From positions 1-64,000 of the forward strand of contig CAYXBB010000003.1 in the NCBI GenBank assembly GCA_964463285.1: a DNA stretch of 64,000 bases, read 5' to 3'. The notes beneath the pieces are model-generated. The model saw only the letters and a program-made list of their open reading frames with translations. It made no database searches and had not been told where the DNA came from. This DNA comes from JAAZLS01 sp964463285. GTDB taxonomy: Bacteria > Bacillota > Dethiobacteria > DTU022. The position numbers and the translations under genes were made by a program. Positions 8,220 to 16,932 of this stretch are shown piece by piece (within the stretch, counting starts at the first letter, position 1; each line of letters starts with the position of its first letter).

Positions 8220-10064
8220 ATGAAATCTGGAAAGTTCAAATTAATTTTCGCCCTAAGCCTGGCCATGGCGCTGGCGCTAATGCCGATCAACCAATCGCTT
8301 GCGGTCGGTGAAAGCACTGCCGCCACCCGTGAGCAGGGGGCCGGAATCAGTAGCAAGGAGGAGGTTATCTACGCCACTCTTTCCCCGCAGGGCGATGTTT
8401 CAGCCATTTATGCAGTCAATCATTTTGCACTGGCCGGGGAAGGAAGTATCACCGACTACGGTAACTATGCCTCGGTAACCAATCTAACGGATACAACACC
8501 GCTGGTTCTTAAAGACGATGCCGTTGTCCTGGAGGCTGCCGGGGATAATTTTTATTATAAGGGCGATCTGCTCACAACCGATCTGCCGTGGTTATTTGAT
8601 ATATCCTATTTTCTGGGGGATGTTCAAAAAGAACCGGGAGAATTGGCCGGTGAATCGGGTGAGTTGTCAATCCAAATCCTGACAAAACAGAATGAATCTG
8701 TAAATACTGCTTTTTTTGATAATTATATGCTGCAAATTTCCCTGACGCTGGCTACTGAAAAATGCAGCAGCATTCAGGCGTCCGGCGCCACCATAGCCAA
8801 TGCGGGCAAGAACAAGGTAATCACCTATACGGTAATGCCGGGCCAGGAGGCAACGCTTTTTTTAAGGGCAACAGTTAAGGACTTTACAATGGGCGGCATT
8901 GATATTGCAGCGCTGCCCTTCTCAGTGGAAATGGCGTTACCGGATACGGGAGCCCTGGCCAATGATTTTACTAAACTTTCGGCAGCGATTGCCGATTTAG
9001 ATCAGGGGATGGGCGAACTGGCCGGCGGCCTGGTCGGCTTAAAAGCCGGCGCCGCGGAGCTGGGCAACGGCTCAGCAGATCTAAAAAGTGGTCTTACCCG
9101 GTTAAACGAAAGCTCCGGACCGCTTGTTGAGGGCTCCTCCCAAATTGGTATTGCCCTAACCCGGTTTGCTACCGCCCTTAACGATTCACCCGGAGAGATG
9201 AACTTGAATGATCTGGCCCGGCTTCCCCAGGGCCTCTCCGAGTTAGCTGCCGGATTGGATGAAATAGCGGGCAGCATGATCGAGCTAAAGAACGGCTTTA
9301 CACCATCCTACCAGGCCTTGGACAGAGCCATGGCCGAAATTCCGGAGACGGTGCTCAATGAAGAGCAGCTTGGGGCGCTTTATGCCCAAATTGACCCCAG
9401 TCATCACCAAGTGCTGGATCAATTAGTAGCCTCCTATGAAACAGGTCAAAGAGTAAAGGGCACTTACAGTCAGGTAAAAGGGGCCTTTGATGGGGTGGAC
9501 TCTGCCCTGAATTTGTTGCCTGCCTCCATCAATACTATTTCATCTTCCCTCGAAGATCTATCGGCACAGATCGGCAAAGCCCTTTCCGGTGCAGATTCGC
9601 CACAACAACTGGACCGGCTTGCGGAAACATTAGGGGAACTAAGCAGGAACTATGAGGCATTTCATAACGGGTTAAGGGAATACACGGAGGGTGTGGCCGT
9701 TATTTCTGCCGGTTACTCCGATTTCCACGATGGTTTTTCTACCATGGAGGAGGGCATCGGCAGGCTGGAGGAAGGTGCAACTGCGCTCTATGGAGGAACC
9801 AGTATGTTAAACGGTAAAACAGCCAATATGCCGGACAGACTGGAGAGCGAAATCGGTAATATGTTGGAACAGTATACCGGGTTGAAATTTGCACCGATTT
9901 CCTTTACATCTTCCAAAAATAGAGATACAACATTGGTCCAATTTGTGTTGAAATGCGGCGGGATTGAAAAACCGGAAGAAGCAAAAACGTTGGAGGTAAA
10001 GACGGATGAAAAAACATTTTGGAGCAGGCTGGTCGCGCTTTTCACCGACAAGAAAAAAAGATAA
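8220..10064 (+). CDS. secreted heptad-repeat protein, MMPL partner
   Basis: A 614-residue protein with an N-terminal signal sequence (hydrophobic to about residue 28, ending near SLAVGES). Residues about 255-300 and 500-535 contain Leu-x-x-Gly heptad repeats (for example LAGGLVGLKAG) like those in YhgE/Pip proteins and MMPL-associated exported proteins. The region between is helical and probably coiled-coil. The C-terminus is basic (TDKKKR), and I see no second clear transmembrane helix. Co-directional and 30 bases from the MMPL gene, with a GGAGGAG SD, it is likely an accessory of that exporter. The exact role is not known. Confidence 0.75.
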   Translation: MKSGKFKLIFALSLAMALALMPINQSLAVGESTAATREQGAGISSKEEVIYATLSPQGDVSAIYAVNHFALAGEGSITDYGNYASVTNLTDTTPLVLKDDAVVLEAAGDNFYYKGDLLTTDLPWLFDISYFLGDVQKEPGELAGESGELSIQILTKQNESVNTAFFDNYMLQISLTLATEKCSSIQASGATIANAGKNKVITYTVMPGQEATLFLRATVKDFTMGGIDIAALPFSVEMALPDTGALANDFTKLSAAIADLDQGMGELAGGLVGLKAGAAELGNGSADLKSGLTRLNESSGPLVEGSSQIGIALTRFATALNDSPGEMNLNDLARLPQGLSELAAGLDEIAGSMIELKNGFTPSYQALDRAMAEIPETVLNEEQLGALYAQIDPSHHQVLDQLVASYETGQRVKGTYSQVKGAFDGVDSALNLLPASINTISSSLEDLSAQIGKALSGADSPQQLDRLAETLGELSRNYEAFHNGLREYTEGVAVISAGYSDFHDGFSTMEEGIGRLEEGATALYGGTSMLNGKTANMPDRLESEIGNMLEQYTGLKFAPISFTSSKNRDTTLVQFVLKCGGIEKPEEAKTLEVKTDEKTFWSRLVALFTDKKKR

Positions 10065-10162
10065 AATAAAAAACGCAGGTAAAGGGGGCGTCGCTCAGTT
10101 TTATGTATAAGCGGTTGATTTGCATTTTTGTCCCGGGGGTAAGCGGCCTTTGCCAAAGGGGC

Positions 10163-10190
10163 GGCCGGCCCCAATACTTGCCGGCCTTTT
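10163..10190 (+). terminator. intrinsic terminator of the MMPL operon
   Basis: GGCCGGC/GCCGGCC stem (10163-10169 and 10180-10186) with a 10-base loop, followed by TTTT. It lies about 100 bases after the stop of the heptad-repeat protein gene. Confidence 0.6.
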
Positions 10191-10247
10191 GGCGCTTCCC
10201 TCCTGTTTCATTTTGCTGTTAGGATCTCTCGGAAGGCATGAAAGGGA

Positions 10248-11045
10248 TCACCAATTTTGCCGGGCGCCCGCTTCAACTAATTCCAATTTATTTAAATGCC
10301 GCTTTTCAAAGACGGCGGTTATCAAAGACGATGGATAGGCGGCACTAAGCTTACTTTCGCCGGTGGCATAATTGATATCGATTCCCGGCTGGACATTATA
10401 CACGTAGACATGGAAACAGATGCCGGCCCCATCATCTTCAACCGAATAAGCCTCCATTTGAACCCCACTTGCAAGAAGGTTGTTCCCCTCAAATATTGGC
10501 GTAACCCGATACATAACATGATTGCCGGTCTCTTTTATATAATCGGCGACCATATTTTCAAAGGGGAGCATCCCTTGTACATTCAGATAGCGCGTTCCGG
10601 TAATTAAGTTTTTGGTATTGGCGTTCTCACCGGACAACTGATATCCGATTAAATGGCAGCGGTTATACAGGTATTTTCCTTCAACAATCTCATATTTCAC
10701 CGTATGCCAACCGGAGGGCTTTACTTGCCCTATATTCCCCCGTTTGGCGGTAGGCATTAGATCCCTACCCACACAGGCCATGGCATATCCACATCTATGT
10801 AATGAATCTAATTCACTGTAGAATTCGTAAGAAGTGGTAACCAGTTCGGAGTCGGAAAACCTGGGCCTGTTTTCATCTATCACAACATAGGAAGAGTCTG
10901 TAAAGGCCGGAACTTCGGATAAAGCAATTGGCTCGCTCGGCTCGACCGTACTCGGTCCGGTTAAAATATCGATGCTAATACAACCGGTAAGAAGATTACA
11001 TATAATTAATACTACAAGCAGTACAATCGATAAATGTCTATTCAT
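10248..11045 (-). CDS. DNA/RNA non-specific endonuclease, lipoprotein (NucA-like)
   Basis: A 265-residue lipoprotein with a lipobox (LLTGC, Cys about 22) after a hydrophobic segment, so it should be membrane-anchored outside the cell. The nuclease core contains YNRCHLIGYQLSG and TRYLNVQGM at about 130-160. This matches DNA-entry nucleases, where the His of the DRGH-like motif and a downstream Asn coordinate Mg. Here the DRGH position reads NRCH, with His kept. It could degrade extracellular DNA or support uptake. It overlaps the upstream 137-residue gene by 8 bases, so the two are translationally coupled. Confidence 0.85.
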   Translation of the reverse strand: MNRHLSIVLLVVLIICNLLTGCISIDILTGPSTVEPSEPIALSEVPAFTDSSYVVIDENRPRFSDSELVTTSYEFYSELDSLHRCGYAMACVGRDLMPTAKRGNIGQVKPSGWHTVKYEIVEGKYLYNRCHLIGYQLSGENANTKNLITGTRYLNVQGMLPFENMVADYIKETGNHVMYRVTPIFEGNNLLASGVQMEAYSVEDDGAGICFHVYVYNVQPGIDINYATGESKLSAAYPSSLITAVFEKRHLNKLELVEAGARQNW

Positions 11046-11451
11046 TCTTATATGTCTCTTTCGTTATTTTATCGTGAGAAAAGCCGGCAAAATCTTCGCT
11101 CGATACCAAGGTATATTTACCTGCAGTTAAATCGATATCGAGCAGGAAGTCCGCTGGGTACTCCCTGTTCCAGCGATATACAATAATCATTGTAATTTCA
11201 TGAATATATGGAGAAAGAGGGATGTTTTCAACAAAACAGAAATCATCCTCTCCGGCTATCTTCATAAAGTTGTCATCTATGAAGACGGGGCCAACACTGT
11301 TTTCAAATAATGGAGCGGAAAAACTATTAATAAACAATCGGTTCTTTCCTACTGTACAAACAAGATCATCAATAAGAAGCCGGTCCCGGCTTTGACGGCG
11401 ATTGTTGAACAACCTGCCGTTTTTATTATCCAAACACAGAAATACCTTCAT
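11038..11451 (-). CDS. conserved protein of unknown function upstream of the nuclease
   Basis: A 137-residue soluble protein starting MKVFLCLDNKNG, with RRQSRDR near residue 20, WNREYPAD near 93 and a C-terminal HDKITKE. I recall similar short proteins in other Firmicutes, sometimes labelled ribonuclease Z without evident basis; no metal-binding motif of that enzyme is present. It has a GGAAGG SD and overlaps the lipoprotein nuclease gene by 8 bases. A role as partner or inhibitor of the nuclease is possible but is only inferred from the coupling. It is divergent from mntA. Confidence 0.65.
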   Translation of the reverse strand: MKVFLCLDNKNGRLFNNRRQSRDRLLIDDLVCTVGKNRLFINSFSAPLFENSVGPVFIDDNFMKIAGEDDFCFVENIPLSPYIHEITMIIVYRWNREYPADFLLDIDLTAGKYTLVSSEDFAGFSHDKITKETYKNE

Positions 11452-11647
11452 TTACATATACCTTCCCAAGATGCTTGCACATCTTTCTTATCGGCGGTTT
11501 GAATTAGCTTATCATGTATTCCCTAAAATAAACAATTGGTGTTTTTTTACATTTTATGATATGCTATACTATAGGCAAATAAATAATTTAAGCTCCATGA
11601 ACACGACCCCTTTCCAAAAAACTGTTCAATTTGGGAGAAGGCATAAG

Positions 11648-12133
11648 ATGACCCGGTTAAGTAAAAAGAAAAACAAAATCAATATCGAGCCCCACATGGA
11701 TAAGATAAAACAATATTTTTTAGGCAGCACAGACATTGCTGCAGCTTTACTTTTTGGATCCTACGGCACTAAGTACCAAACTCCGCTTAGTGACGTGGAT
11801 ATGGCTATCTTATTTCTGCCTGGACAAAAAATATCCCTTGATCGTGAACTAGTAATATTATCAGATTTAAGCATCATTACCGGAGAGGAAGATATTAATC
11901 TGGTAATCCTCAACAAGGCGCCGCTAACATTGCAATTTGAGGTATTGCTAACCGGAAATGTGCTATTCAAAAAAGATCTCTGCCTGGAGGACTTTCATGA
12001 ATATGTTTGTAAGCGCTATGCGGATTACAAAATAGACCTGGATCAATTCAATCGGGACTATGATTCGGCTTTACGGGGGGTGTACCTAAATGATCAACCA
12101 AGGAAAAATACGAGACAAAATCCAGGTTATTAA
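11648..12133 (+). CDS. mntA: MntA-type antitoxin (minimal nucleotidyltransferase)
   Basis: A 161-residue nucleotidyltransferase. The signature GSYGTKYQTPLSDVDMAIL fits GS-x10-D-x-D of the MNT family. In characterised pairs MntA transfers AMP from ATP to a tyrosine of HepT and so neutralises the toxin. I start at the ATG at 11648, preceded by GGGAGAAGG; the longer frame from 11402 overlaps the divergent gene and has no SD. It overlaps hepT by 44 bases, as is common for this module. Confidence 0.88.
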   Translation: MTRLSKKKNKINIEPHMDKIKQYFLGSTDIAAALLFGSYGTKYQTPLSDVDMAILFLPGQKISLDRELVILSDLSIITGEEDINLVILNKAPLTLQFEVLLTGNVLFKKDLCLEDFHEYVCKRYADYKIDLDQFNRDYDSALRGVYLNDQPRKNTRQNPGY

Positions 12134-12512
12134 AAACAACCTAGCCAAACTTGAAATGATCTATTCAAAAGGCTTGGATAATTTTTTAGAAAGCCCCTTT
12201 CTGGCCGATGCCGCTATACGTCTTTTGCAGGTGTCTATTGAAGCTATGCTAGACATTTCACACCATCTAATTTCTAGAAATCATTTAGGAACACCAAAAT
12301 CCTATCGCGAAACAATTGAATTGCTTACGCAAGCAGATATACTGCCTCAAGAAAAGCTGCCGATATTTACCATGATGGTTAAATTCCGAAATCGGGCTGT
12401 TCACATCTACGATAAAATCGATAATAAAGAGGTTTTTAAAATAATCGAAAACCATCTTTACGACTTTAACGATTTTATAAAAGCAATTATTCGATTTTTT
12501 GAAAACACCTGA
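12090..12512 (+). CDS. hepT: HepT-type toxin (HEPN RNase)
   Basis: A 140-residue all-helical HEPN protein. The motif RNRAVHIYDKI at about residues 102-112 fits R-x4-6-H-x-Y, where Arg and His are the catalytic RNase residues and Tyr is the AMPylation target. In studied pairs HepT cleaves tRNA or mRNA when free. The start overlaps the 3' end of mntA. All key residues are present, so the module appears intact. It converges on the ABC ATPase gene with only 22 bases between stops. Confidence 0.88.
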   Translation: MINQGKIRDKIQVIKNNLAKLEMIYSKGLDNFLESPFLADAAIRLLQVSIEAMLDISHHLISRNHLGTPKSYRETIELLTQADILPQEKLPIFTMMVKFRNRAVHIYDKIDNKEVFKIIENHLYDFNDFIKAIIRFFENT

Positions 12513-12534
12513 TTATCATGCAGACCATATGACC

Positions 12535-13515
12535 TTACAGGCTCACCCCGCCACGCAGTTTCTGCCGGATTAGATCTATATATTCCTCCATATCCTGCAG
12601 CTTATCGAGAATAAGAGATTCGTTTTCTGTTTTTTCTATGACTTTTGAAATCCCGCCGTTTTTCATGACTATCCGTTTATTCCCCAATAGGGAAAGAATG
12701 GGATCATGGGTTGCAATCAATACTATTTTTTCATTCTTTACCAGGAGATTGAGCGCCATATTCCGATTTATTCCGGCATTTTCAATTTCATCAATTAAGA
12801 CAATGGGGGAATGGCTTAAACATGCAATATCAGCTATCATTAAAGCCCTTGACTGCCCGCCGCTTAAAAATGTTACAAACATCTCCTTGGAGATAGCTTC
12901 ACCCGAAAGCAAATTGGCCTGTTCCAACACCTTGCTTACAACTTCAGTTGGATTATCGATCATCCTGCTTTCGGCATGCAGCACTATAAAATCCTGAACA
13001 GTTATATCCATGACAAAATTCATATGCTGCGAAAGCTGAGCCACAAACTGTTGTGAACAAGAAAATTGCGAACTGGATTTTGGGACATTGTCGTCAATTA
13101 AAATTTTTCTTCTGGTCGGGGTATCTCCCTGCGCCAGCCATTCAATATCTTCCAGTAATCTACTTTTTCCGGAACCGGTAGGGCCAACAATGCAGACAAT
13201 TTCACCGGACTTAATTTTTAAAACACAGTCTTCAGGGTTCCCCTGTTTGTCTAAACCGCCCAGTATGGTTAATGAGTCTATTTTTGTTTTTTGGTTTTTG
13301 ATACCTTGCAAATGTTGTAAATAAGTGCTGACAAGATCCAGCAGTTCCAGCCGGCTGAGGCCCACATCTTCTAAAGTCAAATTGTCCAGAGATTGAATGT
13401 ATTCTTTAACAGAAATGCTGGAATGACCTGTGGAAAGCCCCATATCGGCCATAAAATTCAGAAACCCGGGGTATTTTTCAGTCAGTACCATCATGGGCAT
13501 ATCTAATAAGTTCAT
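12535..13515 (-). CDS. soluble ABC-type ATPase with an N-terminal DUF1858-like domain
   Basis: A 326-residue cytoplasmic ATPase. The first 70 or so residues (LTEKYPGFLNFMADMGL) resemble the DUF1858 helical domain. An ABC ATPase follows with Walker A GPTGSGKS (about 112), the signature LSGGQSRALMIADI (about 216-229), Walker B IVLIDEIEN and a switch His in ATHDP. No permease with its own transmembrane partner lies beside it, so it need not be a transporter subunit. It could drive a conformational step, for example cofactor or metal insertion. It is the last gene of the ModD/importer operon, 15 bases after the GTPase gene. The biochemical role is unknown. Confidence 0.75.
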   Translation of the reverse strand: MNLLDMPMMVLTEKYPGFLNFMADMGLSTGHSSISVKEYIQSLDNLTLEDVGLSRLELLDLVSTYLQHLQGIKNQKTKIDSLTILGGLDKQGNPEDCVLKIKSGEIVCIVGPTGSGKSRLLEDIEWLAQGDTPTRRKILIDDNVPKSSSQFSCSQQFVAQLSQHMNFVMDITVQDFIVLHAESRMIDNPTEVVSKVLEQANLLSGEAISKEMFVTFLSGGQSRALMIADIACLSHSPIVLIDEIENAGINRNMALNLLVKNEKIVLIATHDPILSLLGNKRIVMKNGGISKVIEKTENESLILDKLQDMEEYIDLIRQKLRGGVSL

Positions 13516-13530
13516 AATTATTTTCTACCC

Positions 13531-14217
13531 CTAAGCAATATCCATTTTATTTTTACTACCCATTTGATATTTTTCACCGATTTTGATCTCTCCCAGGCAG
13601 TAGGAGCAAAGAGCCGACGGCATAGTATACCGAAGCTCTTTTTCCGCCAAGGTTGATATTTCAGTAGACAAATTGAAAAGATCTGCCAATCGGGATGCTC
13701 CCTGCCCGGTTATACCGTTTACATGTAATAAAATACATCTAGGGTTGGCCTCTCTTACCTTAAAAGCAAACACCTCCCGCTCTGCTTGAGAAACAATATC
13801 ACCCTTAGTAATAACGATAATATCTGCGAATTTCAACATCGGCCCGATTTTCTTAGGGGTATTGATTCCCATCAAATTATCGATTACGCATACGCCCAAA
13901 ACCCCCTGGATGTGAGGCGAACACCGGTTACATAATCCCGCACTTTCACAAACGAACAGATCATATCCCTTATTAAGTGCCCAGGAATGGCAAGCCTCGA
14001 TGTTGCTCACAAAAAAGTGGTCGGGACAAAGGCTGCCCGAAAACCCCACCTCCACACCTATCCCCTTATTTTTATATAAAATGTCGTCATGCGTGGAAAG
14101 GCAGTCTAATTTAACCACCCCGATTTTCATGCCCTTTCCCTGTAATATTTCCGCGGCCTTAATTATTACAGAGGTTTTCCCCGAAGAGGGGGGTCCGGAT
14201 ACGGTGAGCATTTTCAT
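13531..14217 (-). CDS. HypB/CooC-like P-loop GTPase with two CxxC motifs
   Basis: A 228-residue SIMIBI-class NTPase with P-loop SGPPSSGKTS (about 7-16), a lysine-containing segment GVVKLDC, and the base-recognition motif TKGD. A CNRC motif lies near residue 117 and a CSYC motif near 209. HypB and CooC proteins insert nickel; MobB-like proteins act on the molybdopterin cofactor. The cysteine pairs would suit metal handling. It overlaps the upstream leaderless binding protein by 4 bases. The operon is preceded by a Moco-type RNA element, so Mo or W is the metal I would test first. This is inference. Confidence 0.7.
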   Translation of the reverse strand: MKMLTVSGPPSSGKTSVIIKAAEILQGKGMKIGVVKLDCLSTHDDILYKNKGIGVEVGFSGSLCPDHFFVSNIEACHSWALNKGYDLFVCESAGLCNRCSPHIQGVLGVCVIDNLMGINTPKKIGPMLKFADIIVITKGDIVSQAEREVFAFKVREANPRCILLHVNGITGQGASRLADLFNLSTEISTLAEKELRYTMPSALCSYCLGEIKIGEKYQMGSKNKMDIA

Positions 14218-15107
14218 GATATGGCCGGCCCTTTTCTTAAAATTTTATAATACTGCCCCCAGCTATCCCAAAAAAACGGCATAACTTGATCGCGGTTATC
14301 CTTCGGCATCACCACATCCGGGCTAGCCGGTATAAATCCCTGCTGTGCAAGCATTTCTTGAACCCGTTTACTAAATAAGATATTTGCAAACTCCAGCAAG
14401 TGCGGCCCGGCCTCCTTTGAGCAAACTAACACAAGGGGGCTGCATAATGCGCCTTCTTCGGGCAATATGGGGACAATATCCCGGGTCATCATTTTAGAAA
14501 ACCCTAGATTGGCAATGCCGAGAGCAAACTGCCCTCCCCCTACTGCTTTTAGGGTTTCTACCGGCGAGTGGTCGAAATTTATTAGAGGATAAAATTCTTT
14601 GAATTTATCGGGATGCCAATTTTTTAAAATAGCTGTTACCACCTGGGTTATAGGCGAATTCGCTTCGGGAAACACTACCTGCCGATGTTTTCCGTAATTC
14701 AAGAGATCCTGCCAGCTAACCGGCATTTCCTCACGATGCAGCAACCCGGTGTTTCCAACTATTACAAAAGGTATTAGGGCAAACGGATGGAAGATTCCCT
14801 CCGGATCTTCCAATCCTTTGCTTTTTAATTCGTTGCGCAGCGGATACTTTCCAGGTAGAGATAAAAAACTGTTTTTCAAAATTTCCTTGCTAACGGGTAC
14901 AAAATCAGTAGCGTGAGCAATTGCCAATTGGGGAAGTGAACCTTGCTCCAAACTTTGAATGAACCAGTTTTCAGCCTCATCATTGCTGGCTGTCTCTATA
15001 ACGACATCTTCCCTATACGTCTTATTAAATTCCTTCAAATTTTCCCTGAGTATATCCATTAAGGCTTTTCTTATATTAATGGAAACATGAACCATAACCC
15101 GACTCAT
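14214..15107 (-). CDS. substrate-binding-protein fold without a signal peptide
   Basis: A 297-residue protein resembling extracellular solute-binding proteins of the Fe/2-aminoethylphosphonate type (SWQDLLNYG, FALIPFVIVGN, VVFPEANSP). It begins MSRVMVHVSINIRKAL, with no signal sequence or lipobox. The ATG has AAGGTGA 8 bases upstream, and no upstream in-frame start would restore a leader. A cytoplasmic binding protein between the permease and a GTPase suggests an intracellular ligand carrier or sensor. A lost leader is the alternative. It shares a 4-base overlap with the GTPase gene. Confidence 0.65.
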   Translation of the reverse strand: MSRVMVHVSINIRKALMDILRENLKEFNKTYREDVVIETASNDEAENWFIQSLEQGSLPQLAIAHATDFVPVSKEILKNSFLSLPGKYPLRNELKSKGLEDPEGIFHPFALIPFVIVGNTGLLHREEMPVSWQDLLNYGKHRQVVFPEANSPITQVVTAILKNWHPDKFKEFYPLINFDHSPVETLKAVGGGQFALGIANLGFSKMMTRDIVPILPEEGALCSPLVLVCSKEAGPHLLEFANILFSKRVQEMLAQQGFIPASPDVVMPKDNRDQVMPFFWDSWGQYYKILRKGPAIS

Positions 15108-15144
15108 AATCCGGTCACCTTCTTTCAGACATAAATCCTAAGGT

Positions 15145-15921
15145 CTAACAGCTATCAAGACCTTTCCATCTCTCTAACTTTGTTTCAAGTGGTTTAAAAA
15201 CTATTTTTTCCAGAAATACTACTATAAATATTAATACCAATGCCCAGGCAAAAAGTTTGTCAGTTTCAAGGTAGAACCTGGTTGTGGCAATGGCCTGGCC
15301 GATGCCGTCCTGTGCTCCAAATAACTCGGCCATTACCACCGACCTGATAGATGAAGCTGCGCTTAAAGCAAATCCCGCCAAAATGCCGTAGGTCAGCCCG
15401 GGAAGGTATACCTTCTTAATCTTAATTTTCAGCGGAACTTTATAAACAGCGGCCATTTGCAGCAAATTGGGGTCAATAGATTCAATTCCTTTCTCACAAT
15501 TTATATACATTATCGGAAATACCAGCAAAGCAACCACAAACACCACCTGGTTTGTGCCCTGACCAAACCATACCATAGCAATTACCACAAAGATCACCCC
15601 GGGAACCGCTAAAATAGCATTGACCAGGGGGGAGATTAAATTATTAATGGGCGCTTTTAAACCTCCTAAAATACCAACGAAAATCCCACAAATAACCCCA
15701 AGCGTCAAACCGGCCAACTGGCGTTTAACTGAAATGAAAAAGTTTCTTAATAACTCACCGCTTGTTAGCATGTCGATTAATGCCCTGAAAGTAGACTGTG
15801 GCGAAGGAACTATCAGCGGATGAGAAAAAAGCGATATTATCTGCCATATCAACAATAATGCCAGCACACCCAATATATAAAATTTGCTTTTACTACTGAG
15901 ATACGTAATAGAAATTTTCAT
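15145..15921 (-). CDS. ABC transporter permease, NitT/TauT (SsuC) family
   Basis: A 258-residue inner-membrane permease with about six transmembrane helices and the EAA-type loop in the second half (AAVYKVPLKIKIKKVYLPGL). It belongs to the nitrate/sulfonate/taurine importer family. Its 5' end overlaps the lipoprotein binding-protein gene by 29 bases, and the matching ATPase is encoded next upstream, so all three importer parts are present. The substrate cannot be told from the permease. The operon's RNA element and ModD point to an oxyanion or a cofactor precursor. Confidence 0.88.
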   Translation of the reverse strand: MKISITYLSSKSKFYILGVLALLLIWQIISLFSHPLIVPSPQSTFRALIDMLTSGELLRNFFISVKRQLAGLTLGVICGIFVGILGGLKAPINNLISPLVNAILAVPGVIFVVIAMVWFGQGTNQVVFVVALLVFPIMYINCEKGIESIDPNLLQMAAVYKVPLKIKIKKVYLPGLTYGILAGFALSAASSIRSVVMAELFGAQDGIGQAIATTRFYLETDKLFAWALVLIFIVVFLEKIVFKPLETKLERWKGLDSC

Positions 15922-16906
15922 CGGGCAGCTTGCCGCCTATAATTTTTAAAGAAGCCGTTGTCGTCAGCTCATTAAAAAATGCTTCAATATCTCTTTGGCA
16001 TTCGCTGACAGGCATGGGATTCAGTTTTGCATACGGTATAGAGGCCGTCACCCCGTTGGCTTTCATAAAATCAAAATATTTTTCAACCACTGTTCCACTC
16101 TCTTCCGGGTGATTATTGATCCAATTGCTGCTTTCGGTATACTTGGCCAAAAAACCATCTACCAGGGCTTTGTTTTCAGCATTGTCGCCAACAACCACGA
16201 ACCCGGCTTGAGGTATCTTGCCATCCTTATTAGGGGTTACATTTCTCCACTCTTCTTCCAGGCTTAATAGCCTTTTTAATTCATTATTATTGGCTTTTGC
16301 CGCGGCAATGGTGGCGCTTGTCTTCGGCTCGTTGGATACCGCCAACTCAATTTCCCCCATACCCAATCTTGTGGCCGCTTCCGCCAGATCCATGTATACT
16401 ATGTCTATATCCTTATCCGGATCAATGTTGTTTTTAATTAAGATATGCCTAAAAATAACGTCGTGCAAGCCTCCCTCATCATTCACAGCTATTGTTTTAC
16501 CCTTCAAATCTTTAACAGATGTAACCCCGGTATCGGGGGAACCTAAGACATATAACATCCCCCAGGTGGCAACATTCGCCAGTTTTATGTTTAGGCCCTT
16601 GTTGTAAAGCAATATTGCAGAGGTGATAGGCGTACAGGCTAAATTGACCTGCTCCGAGGTTATCATGGCCTTCAACTGATCCCCGTCATTCCAATGTATG
16701 GTGCTAAATTTTTCTGCAAAATCCTCCATCAGGTTATTATCCAACATATATGCTAAAGGATAAGTGATAGAGCCCTGGGAGTTGGCAACTATAAATTCTT
16801 TCATTTTAGCAGCCGGCTCTTCTTTTTCTTCCGGCTTGCATCCGGTTATACAGGTGATAAATATTAAACAGATAATCAACGTCGCCAATACTTTATTTTT
16901 TTTCAT
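15893..16906 (-). CDS. ABC transporter substrate-binding lipoprotein, NitT/TauT family
   Basis: A 337-residue lipoprotein with signal peptide and lipobox ITGC (Cys about 22), then an NMT1/SsuA-like fold (SVKDLKGKTIAVNDEGG, EVLF-type helix replaced by DFMKANGV). It would capture the ligand outside the membrane and deliver it to the SsuC-like permease. I start at the ATG at 16906, preceded by GGAGGT 7 bases upstream; the longer frame adds residues before the signal peptide. The ligand is unknown. Confidence 0.88.
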   Translation of the reverse strand: MKKNKVLATLIICLIFITCITGCKPEEKEEPAAKMKEFIVANSQGSITYPLAYMLDNNLMEDFAEKFSTIHWNDGDQLKAMITSEQVNLACTPITSAILLYNKGLNIKLANVATWGMLYVLGSPDTGVTSVKDLKGKTIAVNDEGGLHDVIFRHILIKNNIDPDKDIDIVYMDLAEAATRLGMGEIELAVSNEPKTSATIAAAKANNNELKRLLSLEEEWRNVTPNKDGKIPQAGFVVVGDNAENKALVDGFLAKYTESSNWINNHPEESGTVVEKYFDFMKANGVTASIPYAKLNPMPVSECQRDIEAFFNELTTTASLKIIGGKLPDENFYYVSQ

Positions 16907-16932
16907 TACAATACCTCCATGCCTAAACTTTA

